Assembly (NCBI GenBank): GCA_016711605.1
Contig: JADJSS010000016.1
Coordinates: forward strand, 18,305-82,304
Source of the DNA: Saprospirales bacterium
GTDB lineage: Bacteria > Bacteroidota > Bacteroidia > Chitinophagales > JADIYW01
DNA length: 64,000 nucleotides
Direction: 5' to 3'
Every line of letters begins with the position of its first letter. Position 1 is the first letter of the stretch. The notes beneath the pieces were generated by a model. It was not told the origin of the DNA, did not search any database, and was given only the letters and a program-made list of their open reading frames with translations. Of this stretch, positions 9,521 to 18,913 are shown one piece after another. The translations under genes and the position numbers were made by a program.

Positions 9521-11242
9521 TTATGTTAAAAGTAACCATTTTTTTAATAGTTTTTGTTGTTTTTCACTAGAATTCTCCATTTTTTCCAGTTTATAATTTA
9601 CTTTTTTATCATTTGTCAACTCAATTTTTATAGATTTTAAAATACCTTTTCTAGAAACTAAAACATCAATTGTTTCCGCAACTGTTTTATGTTCATATAT
9701 TTTTTTAAAATCTTCTGTCACTCTAAAGTTGTCAATTGCAATAATTTCATCTTCCACATTCAAACCACCAATATATGCGCCAAATCCTTTTTCCAGTTTT
9801 GTTATAACTAATTTTCGTTCTCTATATTGTGTTTCCAATCCTAAATAAATGTTATTTTCAACAGTATTATTTTTTAAATAAATGCCAATTTTTTCAAAAT
9901 AAGTTTCAATATTTATTCGCTCAATTCCATAAATAAAATCATCAAAAAAAGTTTGTAATGATTGATTAGCGATTGTTTCAAAAGTTTCCTGAATTTCTTT
10001 CTCTGTAAACCCAACTTCAGGTTTTGCCACATATTTTTGATACAATAAATGCATCACATCGTCAATGCTTCTTTCACCATCAGTTGCATCTAGAATAATA
10101 AAATCTAACAGCATCGCAACAATTGAACCTTTTGTATAATAGCTGATTTGTGAATTTATAGAATTTTCATTTTGGCGATAATATTTTAACCAAGTATCAA
10201 AACTCGCTTCTGCTAAAGATTGCGTTTCAATGCCAGGTGTATTAAAAACAGTATTGATATTTTGCGCAACAATATCTAAAAAATCATCTTGCTTGGTAAC
10301 ACCAGCGCGATAACAAATATAGTCGTCGTAATAACTCGTCACACCTTCAAAAAACCATAATAATTTCGTGTAATTTTCTTCATTGTAATTAAACGAACTC
10401 AATTCAAAAGGACGAATGCGTTTCACATTCCATAAATGAAAATATTCGTGCGCTAATAAACTAATAGGTCTTTGATAATTTTTTTCGCCATAACTCCAAC
10501 GTATGATATGATTTACCGAAGAATTTAAATGTTCTAAACCACCAAAACTTTTTTCAGTATTGTGTATAATAAACACATACTCTTTACATGGATGCGAACC
10601 AAAAATGTCAGTTTCTACTTCAATAATCGCTTTTAAATCGGCAATTAGTTTTTCGATATTACAATTGCTTTCTCCATAAATAGCCAACTCATGCGATACA
10701 TTTGCAGCTTCAAAAAAATATGAAAAATGATTGCCAATTTCTATTGGCGAATCAATCAATTCATTAATATTTGCTGCAGTTCTCAGCCATTTGTAGTTGT
10801 CTTTTTGTTGTAAAGATGTAGAAATATTTTTCCAGTTTTGAAATGGAATAATTTCAACATCAACAGCATTATTTTCAAATCCATCTACAAATAAAAAAGT
10901 TGGCGCACCGTTGATTAATGCATGTGCTTCATCTACAAAATTAGTGCGAACCGATTCTTCAAAGCAATATGTTTTGTAATGAATCGTAATTTCATTTTCA
11001 TTATGAAGATTTACGTTCCAAGTATTTTTATCAATTTTATCTAAACGTTTGGACTCTTGATTCTTGGCTCTTGATTCAACAAAATCAATATTCTTCTGAA
11101 ACTCACGAATTAAATAAGAACCTGGCGACCAAACCGCCATTTTTAAGTTCAATTCTTTTACTTCAATGTCAGAAATATGCATTTCCACTTCTGCATAATG
11201 CGTATGTGGTTCAGGAAACGATATAGAGTATTTTATGTTCAT
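9521..11242 (-). CDS. M61-family metallopeptidase with PDZ domain
   Basis: The 573-residue protein resembles glycyl aminopeptidases of family M61: an N-terminal beta domain, the zinc motif HEYFHLWNVKRIRP (HExxH) near residue 265, the downstream Glu motif WFFEGVTSYYDDY, and a C-terminal PDZ-like domain (ENNIYLGLETQYRERKLV, GGLNVEDEIIAIDNF). No signal peptide is obvious from this start, so it may be cytoplasmic. Part of the N-terminal domain (near residues 55-65, AKNQESKR) is encoded by a direct repeat, CTCTTGATTC at 11054 and 11068. Confidence 0.85.
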   Translation of the reverse strand: MNIKYSISFPEPHTHYAEVEMHISDIEVKELNLKMAVWSPGSYLIREFQKNIDFVESRAKNQESKRLDKIDKNTWNVNLHNENEITIHYKTYCFEESVRTNFVDEAHALINGAPTFLFVDGFENNAVDVEIIPFQNWKNISTSLQQKDNYKWLRTAANINELIDSPIEIGNHFSYFFEAANVSHELAIYGESNCNIEKLIADLKAIIEVETDIFGSHPCKEYVFIIHNTEKSFGGLEHLNSSVNHIIRWSYGEKNYQRPISLLAHEYFHLWNVKRIRPFELSSFNYNEENYTKLLWFFEGVTSYYDDYICYRAGVTKQDDFLDIVAQNINTVFNTPGIETQSLAEASFDTWLKYYRQNENSINSQISYYTKGSIVAMLLDFIILDATDGERSIDDVMHLLYQKYVAKPEVGFTEKEIQETFETIANQSLQTFFDDFIYGIERINIETYFEKIGIYLKNNTVENNIYLGLETQYRERKLVITKLEKGFGAYIGGLNVEDEIIAIDNFRVTEDFKKIYEHKTVAETIDVLVSRKGILKSIKIELTNDKKVNYKLEKMENSSEKQQKLLKKWLLLT

Positions 11243-11253
11243 TTTTTGTTTTT

Positions 11254-11335
11254 TATTTTAATCTTGAGACAAGTTCAAAATGATATTGACACAGTGCCGC
11301 GACGATGTCATGACGAATTTATTTCGGCATCTATA
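11254..11335. repeat. Composite dispersed repeat upstream of the M61 gene
   Basis: CTTGAGACAAGTTCAAAATGA followed by GTCATGACGAATTTATTTCG resembles a degenerate, inverted arrangement of the GTCATTCTGAG-type repeat family found at 4162 and 23791. It fills most of the gap between the M61 gene and the small membrane proteins. Confidence 0.4.
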
Positions 11336-11343
11336 ATTTTGTT

Positions 11344-11706
11344 CTACAGTAAATCAACCACCAAATGCATAATACCAAATGGAATTAAACAAGATGAGAC
11401 TACAAAAGTATATAAAATAAATGTTCTTTTGGGTGAATGAAAGTCAACTAAATCGTTATTAAAATTCATATTATCAAGCATCCAAAGTAGTGTGAAGCAT
11501 AAATTGCAGATAATCGCATAAATTACACCAATAATGATAGAAATAATGAAAAACTGCCAATCAAACGTTGTGCCTTTTTTCATCCAAATGTTTAGCAATA
11601 TCACTATAAAAATACCAATACAACCAACAATAATATTGTATTTCAGTCGGCGCATTTCCCACCAGGTTTTGGCTGGTATTTGTGTGGCATTTTGAGCAGT
11701 TTTCAT
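11344..11706 (-). CDS. Small membrane protein (paralogue 2 of a pair)
   Basis: A 120-residue protein with about three or four hydrophobic segments and an N-terminal motif TWWEMRRLKYN just before the first one. The upstream neighbour has the same motif (EWWENRRWKYN), size and topology, so the two are diverged paralogues. The start ATG overlaps the neighbour's stop by four bases, indicating an operon with translational coupling. The family is not recognised. Confidence 0.6.
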   Translation of the reverse strand: MKTAQNATQIPAKTWWEMRRLKYNIIVGCIGIFIVILLNIWMKKGTTFDWQFFIISIIIGVIYAIICNLCFTLLWMLDNMNFNNDLVDFHSPKRTFILYTFVVSSCLIPFGIMHLVVDLL

Positions 11707-12065
11707 TTGATCTTTGTTCCAATTATAATAATAAAAAAAGGAAATGTTATCGTGAATATAACAAATAATACATATTGATATTTTCTTTTATTCAGATCAA
11801 AATAAGTATTAGATTTTTTTACCGACAGGTATTCTACGACCCAAAAAATTGTATAAAAGATATTTAATAAAAGTACAATAAAAATTAAACCTATTACTAC
11901 TACTCTTGCTATGCTTTGTCCTTCAGCACTATTTCCACCAAGTATTAGAATGATTATTGAAATTATACCAAAATATGCTAAACAAATTTTGTTGTATTTC
12001 CAACGTCTGTTTTCCCACCATTCTTTAGGAGAAATATCATTTTTTTTATTTAATTCTTTATCCAA
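11703..12065 (-). CDS. Small membrane protein (paralogue 1 of a pair)
   Basis: A 120-residue protein with a hydrophilic N-terminus, the motif EWWENRRWKYNK, and three or four predicted membrane spans (LAYFGIISIIILIL; VVVIGLIFIVLLLNIFYTIF; YVLFVIFTITFPFFIIII). First gene of a two-gene operon with its paralogue. It is divergent from rocD, and the shared intergenic region carries a perfect palindrome. Function unknown. Confidence 0.6.
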   Translation of the reverse strand: MDKELNKKNDISPKEWWENRRWKYNKICLAYFGIISIIILILGGNSAEGQSIARVVVIGLIFIVLLLNIFYTIFWVVEYLSVKKSNTYFDLNKRKYQYVLFVIFTITFPFFIIIIGTKIK

Positions 12066-12120
12066 TTGTTTTTCATTAATTTTTTGACTTTTAAGCAGTC
12101 TATTTACAGATTCAAAGCAT

Positions 12121-12140
12121 TTAGTTGTTATAACAACTAA
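12121..12140. promoter_or_regulatory. Perfect 20-bp palindrome, candidate operator of rocD
   Basis: TTAGTTGTTATAACAACTAA is its own reverse complement. It sits 20 bases upstream of the rocD -7 box and so covers or abuts the -33 region, in the gap between divergent genes. The absence of a loop and of a T run argues for protein binding rather than termination. Confidence 0.6.
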
Positions 12141-12160
12141 CGGAAATCCTTTTTTTATCC

Positions 12161-12168
12161 TATCTTTG
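12161..12168 (+). promoter_or_regulatory. -7 promoter box of rocD
   Basis: TATCTTTG matches TAnnTTTG, the Bacteroidota -7 element, 20 bases before the rocD ATG. No clear TTTG -33 box is visible; the palindrome occupies that position. Confidence 0.6.
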
Positions 12169-12188
12169 TAGCTGTAAAAATACTAAAT

Positions 12189-13448
12189 ATGAACAATTTA
12201 TCAGCACAACAAATCATCGCTTTAGAAGAAAAATACGGCGCACATAATTACCATCCATTACCTGTTGTATTAGCAAAAGGAAAAGGCGTGCATGTTTGGG
12301 ACGTTGATGGCAAACAATACCTCGATTTTTTATCATCGTATTCAGCAGTAAATCAAGGTCATTGTCATCCAAGAATTGTAAAAGCAATGCAAGCACAAGC
12401 AGAAGTATTGACTTTAACTTCGCGTGCGTTTCATAGTAATTTATTAGGTGTTTACATGGAATACATTACACAATTATTAGGTTATGATAAGGTATTGCCA
12501 ATGAATACAGGTGTTGAAGGTGGCGAAACGGCTTTCAAATTAGCGCGTCGCTGGAGTTATGATGTAAAAGGTGTTGAAAAAAATAAAGCAGTTATCATTG
12601 TTGCTGAAAATAATTTTTGGGGTCGCTCTATTGCAGCTATTTCTTCTTCAACAGACCCAAGTTCTTATGGTGGATTTGGTCCTTATGTGCCAGGAATTGT
12701 AAAAATTCCTTACAATAATGTAGTCGCTTTAGAAGAAGCATTGCAAGATAAAAATGTGGCTGCTTTTATGGTAGAACCGATTCAAGGTGAAGCTGGTGTG
12801 GTAGTGCCTGATGCTGGTTATTTAACGAAAGTTCGTGAATTATGCACGAAGTATAATGTATTGTTCATCGCTGATGAAGTGCAAACAGGTATTGCACGCA
12901 CAGGAAAGATGATGGCTTGCGACCATGAAAATATAAAACCAGATATTTTGGTATTAGGCAAAGCATTAAGTGGTGGCACCATGCCGGTAAGTGCAGTGTT
13001 GGCAAACGACGACATAATGTTATGCATTAAGCCAGGCGAACATGGTAGCACGTTTGGTGGAAATCCGTTGGCGTGTGCAGTAGCGATGGAAAGTTTAAAA
13101 GTAATAGTAGAAGAGAAGCTAGCAGAAAATTCTGAGAAAATGGGCGAAGTATTCAGAACTGAATTGCGTAACTTAAATCATCCAATTATTGAATTGGTGC
13201 GTGGTAAAGGTTTACTGAATGCAATGGTGATTAAAACCGGCGAAGAGACAGAACACAATTGGAATACAGATGGTGAATTGGCTTGGAATTTATGTTTAAA
13301 AATGCGTGATAATGGTTTGTTAGCAAAACCAACACACGGAAATATTATTCGTTTCGCACCACCATTGGTAATTACCGAAGCACAAATTCATGAAGCAGTA
13401 AGTATCATTAAAACTTCTATCGATCAAACGGTTTCTGTTGCAGTATAA
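12189..13448 (+). CDS. rocD: Ornithine--oxo-acid aminotransferase
   Basis: Converts ornithine and 2-oxoglutarate to glutamate semialdehyde and glutamate. The 419-residue PLP class III enzyme has MNTGVEGGETAFKLARRW (cofactor phosphate region), VEPIQGEAGVVVPD, LFIADEVQTGIARTGK and the Schiff-base lysine in LVLGKALSGGTMPVSA, followed by GEHGSTFGGNPLACAVA. The N-terminus (EEKYGAHNYHPLPVVL) is typical of ornithine aminotransferases. A phylum-type -7 box and a palindromic candidate operator lie upstream. Confidence 0.95.
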   Translation: MNNLSAQQIIALEEKYGAHNYHPLPVVLAKGKGVHVWDVDGKQYLDFLSSYSAVNQGHCHPRIVKAMQAQAEVLTLTSRAFHSNLLGVYMEYITQLLGYDKVLPMNTGVEGGETAFKLARRWSYDVKGVEKNKAVIIVAENNFWGRSIAAISSSTDPSSYGGFGPYVPGIVKIPYNNVVALEEALQDKNVAAFMVEPIQGEAGVVVPDAGYLTKVRELCTKYNVLFIADEVQTGIARTGKMMACDHENIKPDILVLGKALSGGTMPVSAVLANDDIMLCIKPGEHGSTFGGNPLACAVAMESLKVIVEEKLAENSEKMGEVFRTELRNLNHPIIELVRGKGLLNAMVIKTGEETEHNWNTDGELAWNLCLKMRDNGLLAKPTHGNIIRFAPPLVITEAQIHEAVSIIKTSIDQTVSVAV

Positions 13449-13470
13449 TTTAAAAATTTACCATTAAAGT

Positions 13471-14370
13471 ATGATTGCATATAATCCAAAAAGTTGGTTC
13501 ACATTTATATTTAAACTACACAAAGCCGATACTATTCAACGTTTATTTCCAATGTTGATTTTAATTGGATTGTATGCTGCAGCAATTGTTTTTTTAGAAT
13601 TAAATGTTTTTAAATTAAGTAAAGAACATTTGGCTAAAAATCTTACTGTTGTCCATAGTTTACTCGGTTTGGTGCTTTCCTTATTGTTAGTTTTCAGAAC
13701 TAATACAGCATACGATAGATGGTGGGAAGGCAGACGACTTTGGGGCCAATTGGTCAACTCATCCAGAAGTTTAGCAATTAAATTAGATGCTATTTTTACT
13801 GCAGACGACCACGATAACAGAACATTTTTTGCAGAAAGCATTAGCTTGTATGCTTCTGTTTTAAGCAGTCATTTAGCTGCAGAATCAACGCGTTTAATTT
13901 TAGATGAAATAGAACATCCAGAATTAGAAAATATTGATGAACAAGCGCACCACATGCCTAATCAAATAGCCATGATATTGATGAATAGAACGCATGAATT
14001 ATTGCAATCAAAAAAAATAATTCCTGAACATTTATTATTTATCAATAACGAACTGACTTCATTTACAGATGTTTGTGGTGGTTGCGAACGCATTAAAAAC
14101 ACACCGATTCCGTTTTCCTATAATTTATTTATCAAGAAATTTATTTTCTTTTATGTGATGTCGTTTCCATATGGTTTTGTGTTTTCACTTGGCTATTTTG
14201 TGATTCCAGTAATGATGTTTATTTTTTATGTATTGGTAAGTTTAGAGTTGATTGCAGAAGAAATTGAAGATCCATTTAACCGCGATCCAAATGATTTGCC
14301 AACAAACAAAATTGCTAAAAATATCAATAAGAATGTAAATGAAATATTGCTTTTTCAAAAAAACAATTAA
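13471..14370 (+). CDS. Bestrophin-like chloride channel family protein
   Basis: A 299-residue membrane protein of the bestrophin/UPF0187 family. It shows the N-terminal WFTFIFKLHK, the first hydrophobic region, then FRTNTAYDRWWEGRRLWGQL, the family signature. A second pair of membrane segments (FIFFYVMSFPYGFVFSLGYF) precedes the acidic ELIAEEIEDPFNRDPNDLP calcium-clasp-like segment. Probably an inner-membrane anion channel. It begins 22 bases after rocD and may share its transcript. Confidence 0.88.
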   Translation: MIAYNPKSWFTFIFKLHKADTIQRLFPMLILIGLYAAAIVFLELNVFKLSKEHLAKNLTVVHSLLGLVLSLLLVFRTNTAYDRWWEGRRLWGQLVNSSRSLAIKLDAIFTADDHDNRTFFAESISLYASVLSSHLAAESTRLILDEIEHPELENIDEQAHHMPNQIAMILMNRTHELLQSKKIIPEHLLFINNELTSFTDVCGGCERIKNTPIPFSYNLFIKKFIFFYVMSFPYGFVFSLGYFVIPVMMFIFYVLVSLELIAEEIEDPFNRDPNDLPTNKIAKNINKNVNEILLFQKNN

Positions 14371-14387
14371 CGATTTACACTGATTAG

Positions 14388-15203
14388 CTAATCTTCAAAT
14401 ATTGGTGTTTGCTTTGTCATACTTGCTTGAAATGCTGACATTAAATCGTTAGAATAAAATTGTGCAGCATTCCAATTTGCCATGTATTCTAAACTTTCAT
14501 TTACTGAATGATCTCGTGCAAAAATGATATTTCGTTTGGAACCTCGAACAGACAATGGTGATTTACTGGCAATTAACTCAGCTATTGACGTAACAGCTTT
14601 TAATAACTCGGTTTTGTTTTCAAAAACGTTATTTACTAAACCACATTTCAATGCTTCATCAGCAGTTAAATTTCTGCCAGTGTATGCTAATTCACGAGTC
14701 ATACCATCTGAAATAATTTTCGGCAAACGTTGTAAAGTACCAATATCTGCTACCATTCCTAAGTCAATTTCTTTTATACAGAAATAAGCATCTTTTGTGC
14801 AATAACGCATATCTGTTGCCGAAATCATATCTAAGCCAGCGCCAATGCAACCACCATGTATAGCAGATAAAACTGGTTTTGAAATCTTTTCAAAAGTGGA
14901 AATGATATCTTGAAAATCGAGTAATAATTTTCTGAATTTTTCCCGTTTTCTACCATCGCATTTGTCGTTCGTTTTTTCATTTGTTGACATCAACATGGTT
15001 AAATCAATTCCACCACAAAATAATTTTTCACCAGCACCACTAAAAACAATGGCTCTGATTTCTGGTGTTTCATCACAAAACAATAATGCTTTTTTTAATT
15101 CTATCCACGATTCTTCGTTCATAGAATTCGCCTTTTCTGGTCTGTTAATCGTTAAGTGCGCTACTTTATTTTCTACTGTAAGCGTTAGATATTTCATTTC
15201 CAT
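14388..15203 (-). CDS. Enoyl-CoA hydratase/isomerase family protein
   Basis: A 271-residue crotonase-fold protein. It has the N-terminal VAHLTINRPEKANSMNEES, the first oxyanion-hole segment AIVFSGAGEKLFCGGIDLTM and the second, SAIHGGCIGAGLDMISATD, followed by YCIKEIDLGMVADIGTLQRL. The Asp within the last motif is usual for dienoyl-CoA isomerases, so ECH1-like isomerase activity is plausible. Convergent with the bestrophin gene. Confidence 0.85.
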   Translation of the reverse strand: MEMKYLTLTVENKVAHLTINRPEKANSMNEESWIELKKALLFCDETPEIRAIVFSGAGEKLFCGGIDLTMLMSTNEKTNDKCDGRKREKFRKLLLDFQDIISTFEKISKPVLSAIHGGCIGAGLDMISATDMRYCTKDAYFCIKEIDLGMVADIGTLQRLPKIISDGMTRELAYTGRNLTADEALKCGLVNNVFENKTELLKAVTSIAELIASKSPLSVRGSKRNIIFARDHSVNESLEYMANWNAAQFYSNDLMSAFQASMTKQTPIFED

Positions 15204-15251
15204 ATTAATTGAGATTTAGATAACTCACTAATTTTTTTTATAATTTAAGAA

Positions 15252-15902
15252 TTAAATTTTTTGCAATTCATCGCTTTCATGTTTGAAAATTCCTTTGTCA
15301 TTTAATTTAGAATAATGCACCATGGCTTTTGCAATTTGAGCTGCAGTTATTGATTTATATTTCTTTAAACCACCAATCATCAATGCATCAAAAACTGGTG
15401 CCAATTTTTGCGCAATGCCTTCGCCAGTTCGGCTTTCGGTTCGTTCGCCAATAATTAAGCTTGGCTGCAAAATATGAAAGCTGTCAAAATTTAATTTGCT
15501 CACTTCATCTTCCAATTCGCCTTTCACTTGGTTATAAAAAATCATCGAATTTTTAGAAGCACCTAATGCAGTTATCAGCAAATAGGTTGAAGTACCGTTT
15601 TGCTTTGCCAATTGCGCTATTTTAAAAGGATATTCAAAGTCAACTTTCTTAAATGCTTCTTTTGAACCAGCAACTTTTATGGTAGTTCCTAAACAACAAA
15701 AAACAGCATCGGCTTTTATTTCGGCAGCGTAATTATCTAATTTATTAAAATCAACCAAAACTTCTTTCAGTTTAGCATTGCTTTTACCTAATGATTTTCT
15801 TGTCAATACAATTACTTTTTCAAAATAAGTATCAGCCAATAATTGTTCTAAAACCAATCCACCAACCAAACCTGTGGCACCAACTAATAATGCAGTTTTC
15901 AT
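15252..15902 (-). CDS. NAD(P)-binding Rossmann protein, HTATIP2-like oxidoreductase
   Basis: A 216-residue short SDR-like protein beginning MKTALLVGATGLVGGLVLEQL, a typical GxxGxxG dinucleotide site, followed by DAVFCCLGTTIKVAGSKEAF and the Tyr/Lys-like segment MIFYNQVKGELEDEV and LQPSLIIGERTESRTGE, features of the atypical SDR (HTATIP2/TIP30) group. A start eleven codons upstream is possible but unlikely. The substrate is unknown. Confidence 0.75.
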   Translation of the reverse strand: MKTALLVGATGLVGGLVLEQLLADTYFEKVIVLTRKSLGKSNAKLKEVLVDFNKLDNYAAEIKADAVFCCLGTTIKVAGSKEAFKKVDFEYPFKIAQLAKQNGTSTYLLITALGASKNSMIFYNQVKGELEDEVSKLNFDSFHILQPSLIIGERTESRTGEGIAQKLAPVFDALMIGGLKKYKSITAAQIAKAMVHYSKLNDKGIFKHESDELQKI

Positions 15903-15967
15903 AATTTTTTTTATCAAAATTAAACAATATTTCACTTAATACTTAATACTTATTACTTTTGCCTATT

Positions 15968-16819
15968 ATGATATTATTCGCAGATTCTGGTTCTACCAAA
16001 ACAAGTTGGTTGTTATACAATCCAACCAATAAAACAAAAACCTATTTTGATACTTTAGGCATCAATCCAACCGTGCAAAGCCACGAAGAAATTTTGCAAA
16101 AAATACACACCAATCAGAACTTACTTGCAGTTGCCAATTCTGTAGAAAGTGTCCGTTTTTATGGTGCTGGTTGTTCCAGTGATGAAAGAAATGCATTAGT
16201 AGAAAATGCATTGAAAACTGTTTTCAAAAATGCAAAAAACATCAATGTTGACCATGATATGAAAGCAGCAGCTATTGCTATTTGTGGCAGCGAGCCAGGT
16301 ATTGCCTGCATTTTAGGAACTGGATCTAATTCAATTTTTTATGATGGTGAAAATCTAACCGAATCATATGCTGGCATTGGTTATATATTAGGCGATGAAG
16401 CAAGTGGCGCGTATTTTGGCAAACAAATTCTGCGCGATTTTTTATATCATTTATTGCCTGAAGAAATTAATCAGCATTTGATTGATGAATATAAAGCAGA
16501 GAAAAATGCCATTTTTCAATTAGTGTATAAAGAAGCTTCGCCGAATCGTTATTTGGCGAGTTTTGCTCCAATATTATCGAAATTCAGAGAAACCGATTAT
16601 GTGAAAGTAACACTGCAACGTGGTTTTACTGAATTCTTTGATTTTCATATTTCTTGCTTCGAAAATTATCAGGATTATCCAATTGGATTCGTGGGCTCGA
16701 TAGCAATTAATTTTAAAGAAGAATTGCAACAAGTAGCAAATGATTTTGAATGCACTATCGGCAAGCTTGTAAAAAATCCGATTGACGATATTGCTGATTA
16801 TTTTATTATGAATGAATAA
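15968..16819 (+). CDS. BadF/N-acetylglucosamine kinase-like ATPase
   Basis: A 283-residue ASKHA-fold protein starting MILFADSGSTKTSWLLYN (phosphate-1 motif), with the central CILGTGSNSIFYDG (phosphate-2) and YILGDEASGAYFGKQILRDF. Relatives in the Bacteroidota are annotated as N-acetylglucosamine kinase-like or BadF/BadG ATPase proteins. The ATG at 15968 is preferred over a TTG at 15959. It is divergent from the Rossmann protein. Confidence 0.8.
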   Translation: MILFADSGSTKTSWLLYNPTNKTKTYFDTLGINPTVQSHEEILQKIHTNQNLLAVANSVESVRFYGAGCSSDERNALVENALKTVFKNAKNINVDHDMKAAAIAICGSEPGIACILGTGSNSIFYDGENLTESYAGIGYILGDEASGAYFGKQILRDFLYHLLPEEINQHLIDEYKAEKNAIFQLVYKEASPNRYLASFAPILSKFRETDYVKVTLQRGFTEFFDFHISCFENYQDYPIGFVGSIAINFKEELQQVANDFECTIGKLVKNPIDDIADYFIMNE

Positions 16820-16864
16820 TTTTTTTATCTATTAAAGTTAATGTCAGTATAAATAAAGTTTAAA

Positions 16865-18219
16865 ATGCAGAGAAGAAAATTTATAAAAGACACCTTTAAA
16901 GGATTACCAATTTTACTTTTAACTCCAACTCTTTTAGCAAGTTCTTGTAAAAAAGAAAATGAGCCGAATGGTAAAACCGTTGTTGTTATTGGTGCTGGAA
17001 TTTCAGGTTTAACAGCTGCAAAAAAACTAAAAGAAATTGGGTTTAATGTGATTGTTTTGGAAGCACAAGAAAAAGTAGGAGGACGATTAAGAACAAATAG
17101 AACATTAGGTGTAGAATTTGATGAAGGTGCAAGTTGGATACATGGTGTAAATGGAAATCCAATTACAACATTAGCTCAACAAGCTGGAATGAATATCTAT
17201 GAAACAATAGATGAAAGCAGAAAATCTTTTGATATAGGTGGTGTTTTAAGAAATGCAACTACTTATGATAATGCAGAAGACGAACTGTATTCTATTCTTA
17301 ATTCAATGATGAACAATGGAAATGCAACACAAAGTTTTGAAACTGTTTTCACCAATCTTTATCCTTTGAAAGCAAATGACCGACTTTGGAAATTTTTACT
17401 TTCTACCTACGTTTCGTTCGATACAGGTGACTTAAACAATCTTTCTTCATTGCTTTATAATGAAGGAGAAGAGTTTAATGGTGCAGAAAAAATTGCTGTA
17501 AATGGGTATGATAGAATTGCAAATTACTTAGCAAATGATTTAAATATACAAATCAATCAAAGAGTTACTAAAGTAGATTATAGCAGCAATAAAATTAAAG
17601 TAACTCATAACGGAACAATTACAGAATCGGATTTTATTATTGTTACCGTTCCATTAGGTGTTTTGAAAGCTAACAGCATTCAATTTGTTCCAAATTTACC
17701 AACAGCAAAACAAAATGCTATTCAAAAAATAGGAATGAATTGTGTAAATAAATTTTTATTAACCTGGAATACTTCATTTTGGGACGATGTTCAATACATT
17801 TCTTATACACCAGAAATCATAGATAAATTTAATTATTTTGTAAACGTAAAAAGTTTCATCCAACTGTAAATGCATTGATGACGTTTGCTTATGCTGATTA
17901 TGCAAGGCAAACTGAAACAATGACAGACGTACAAATCATTGATGAAATTATGATTCATTTAAAAGATATTTATGGAAATAGTATTCCGAATCCAACTTCA
18001 CTTTTGAGAACTAAATGGCAGAATAATGAAAACTCATTTGGTGCATATTCTTACACAGCTGTCGGAACAGAAATGAAACATTTTGACGATTTAGCAGAAG
18101 AAATAAACGATAAAGTATTCTTTGCTGGTGAACATACAGAAGCAGATTATTTTTCTACGGTTCACGGTGCTTATTTAAGTGGAATACGAGAAGCAGATAA
18201 AATTATTGACTTAATTTAA
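16865..18219 (+). CDS. FAD-dependent amine oxidase, Tat-type lipoprotein (one frameshift)
   Basis: A reconstructed protein of about 451 residues of the flavin monoamine oxidase family. The N-terminus MQRRKFIKDTF has a twin-Arg-like motif and ends in a lipobox (LLASSC), suggesting Tat export and lipid anchoring. The FAD motif VVVIGAGISGLTAAKKL, GGRLRTNRTLGVEFDEGASW and the C-terminal VFFAGEHTEADYFSTVHGAYLSG follow. The frame breaks in the A run 17848-17852; one added A joins KK-FHPTVNALMTF. The substrate is unknown; polyamine or amino-acid oxidases are family options. Confidence 0.82.
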
Positions 18220-18251
18220 TTATATAACAACCTTAACTAAAAAAATATTAC

Positions 18252-18824
18252 TTGCAAGACATAGAACCATATTGGAAATGGCGCGATTTTTATACCGCTG
18301 AAGAAGACGAAAAATCACCGTTCTTTGGTCGTGAATACAGTGAGTTTCAATACACCGAAAAAATTTATAATTACTACATTCATCCACAATGGGATTTTTT
18401 TGGCAGCGAAACATTATACCTTAAATTAATTTATTGTGATTACAAAAAAAATGCTGCAGTTATTGAATTTATTGGCGAATGGAACGATTGTATTGCAAAC
18501 GATATCATGTTTTTAAAACGAGATTTTATAGATGTTTTGATTGATAATGGCATCAATAAATTTATTTTAATTGGTGAAAATATCTTAGAGTTTTTTGGTG
18601 CAGGAAATGATTATTACGAAGAATGGTATGAAGATATTAAAGATGATGGTGGTTATATCATTGCCATTAATCTACGCGAACATATTATGGAAGAAATGTA
18701 CCAAAGCAACATTCATCAGTACATCAACATCAACAAAACCTACAACGATATTAATTGGCGAAAATACAAACCGTTTCATTTTATTAATTACATCGACGAT
18801 TTATTGATAAAACTAATTGCATAA
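18252..18824 (+). CDS. Conserved hypothetical protein
   Basis: A 190-residue acidic protein rich in aromatic residues (DIEPYWKWRDFYTAEEDEKS; GGYIIAINLREHIMEEMY), with no signal peptide or membrane segment. The start appears to be TTG at 18252 because no ATG precedes the conserved-looking N-terminus. It lies 32 bases after the amine oxidase gene. I do not recognise the family. Confidence 0.55.
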   Translation: MQDIEPYWKWRDFYTAEEDEKSPFFGREYSEFQYTEKIYNYYIHPQWDFFGSETLYLKLIYCDYKKNAAVIEFIGEWNDCIANDIMFLKRDFIDVLIDNGINKFILIGENILEFFGAGNDYYEEWYEDIKDDGGYIIAINLREHIMEEMYQSNIHQYININKTYNDINWRKYKPFHFINYIDDLLIKLIA

Positions 18825-18913
18825 TTTTAGCATGGTAGAATTGTATAATTTTTTAAAATAAAACCACTTTACATTCTACAATTATCTAATTTTACAATTC
18901 TACAATTAATTAC

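Noticed and set aside
12121..12140. Terminator hairpin upstream of rocD
   Set aside because: The palindrome has no loop, is AT-rich and lies at the promoter between divergent genes.
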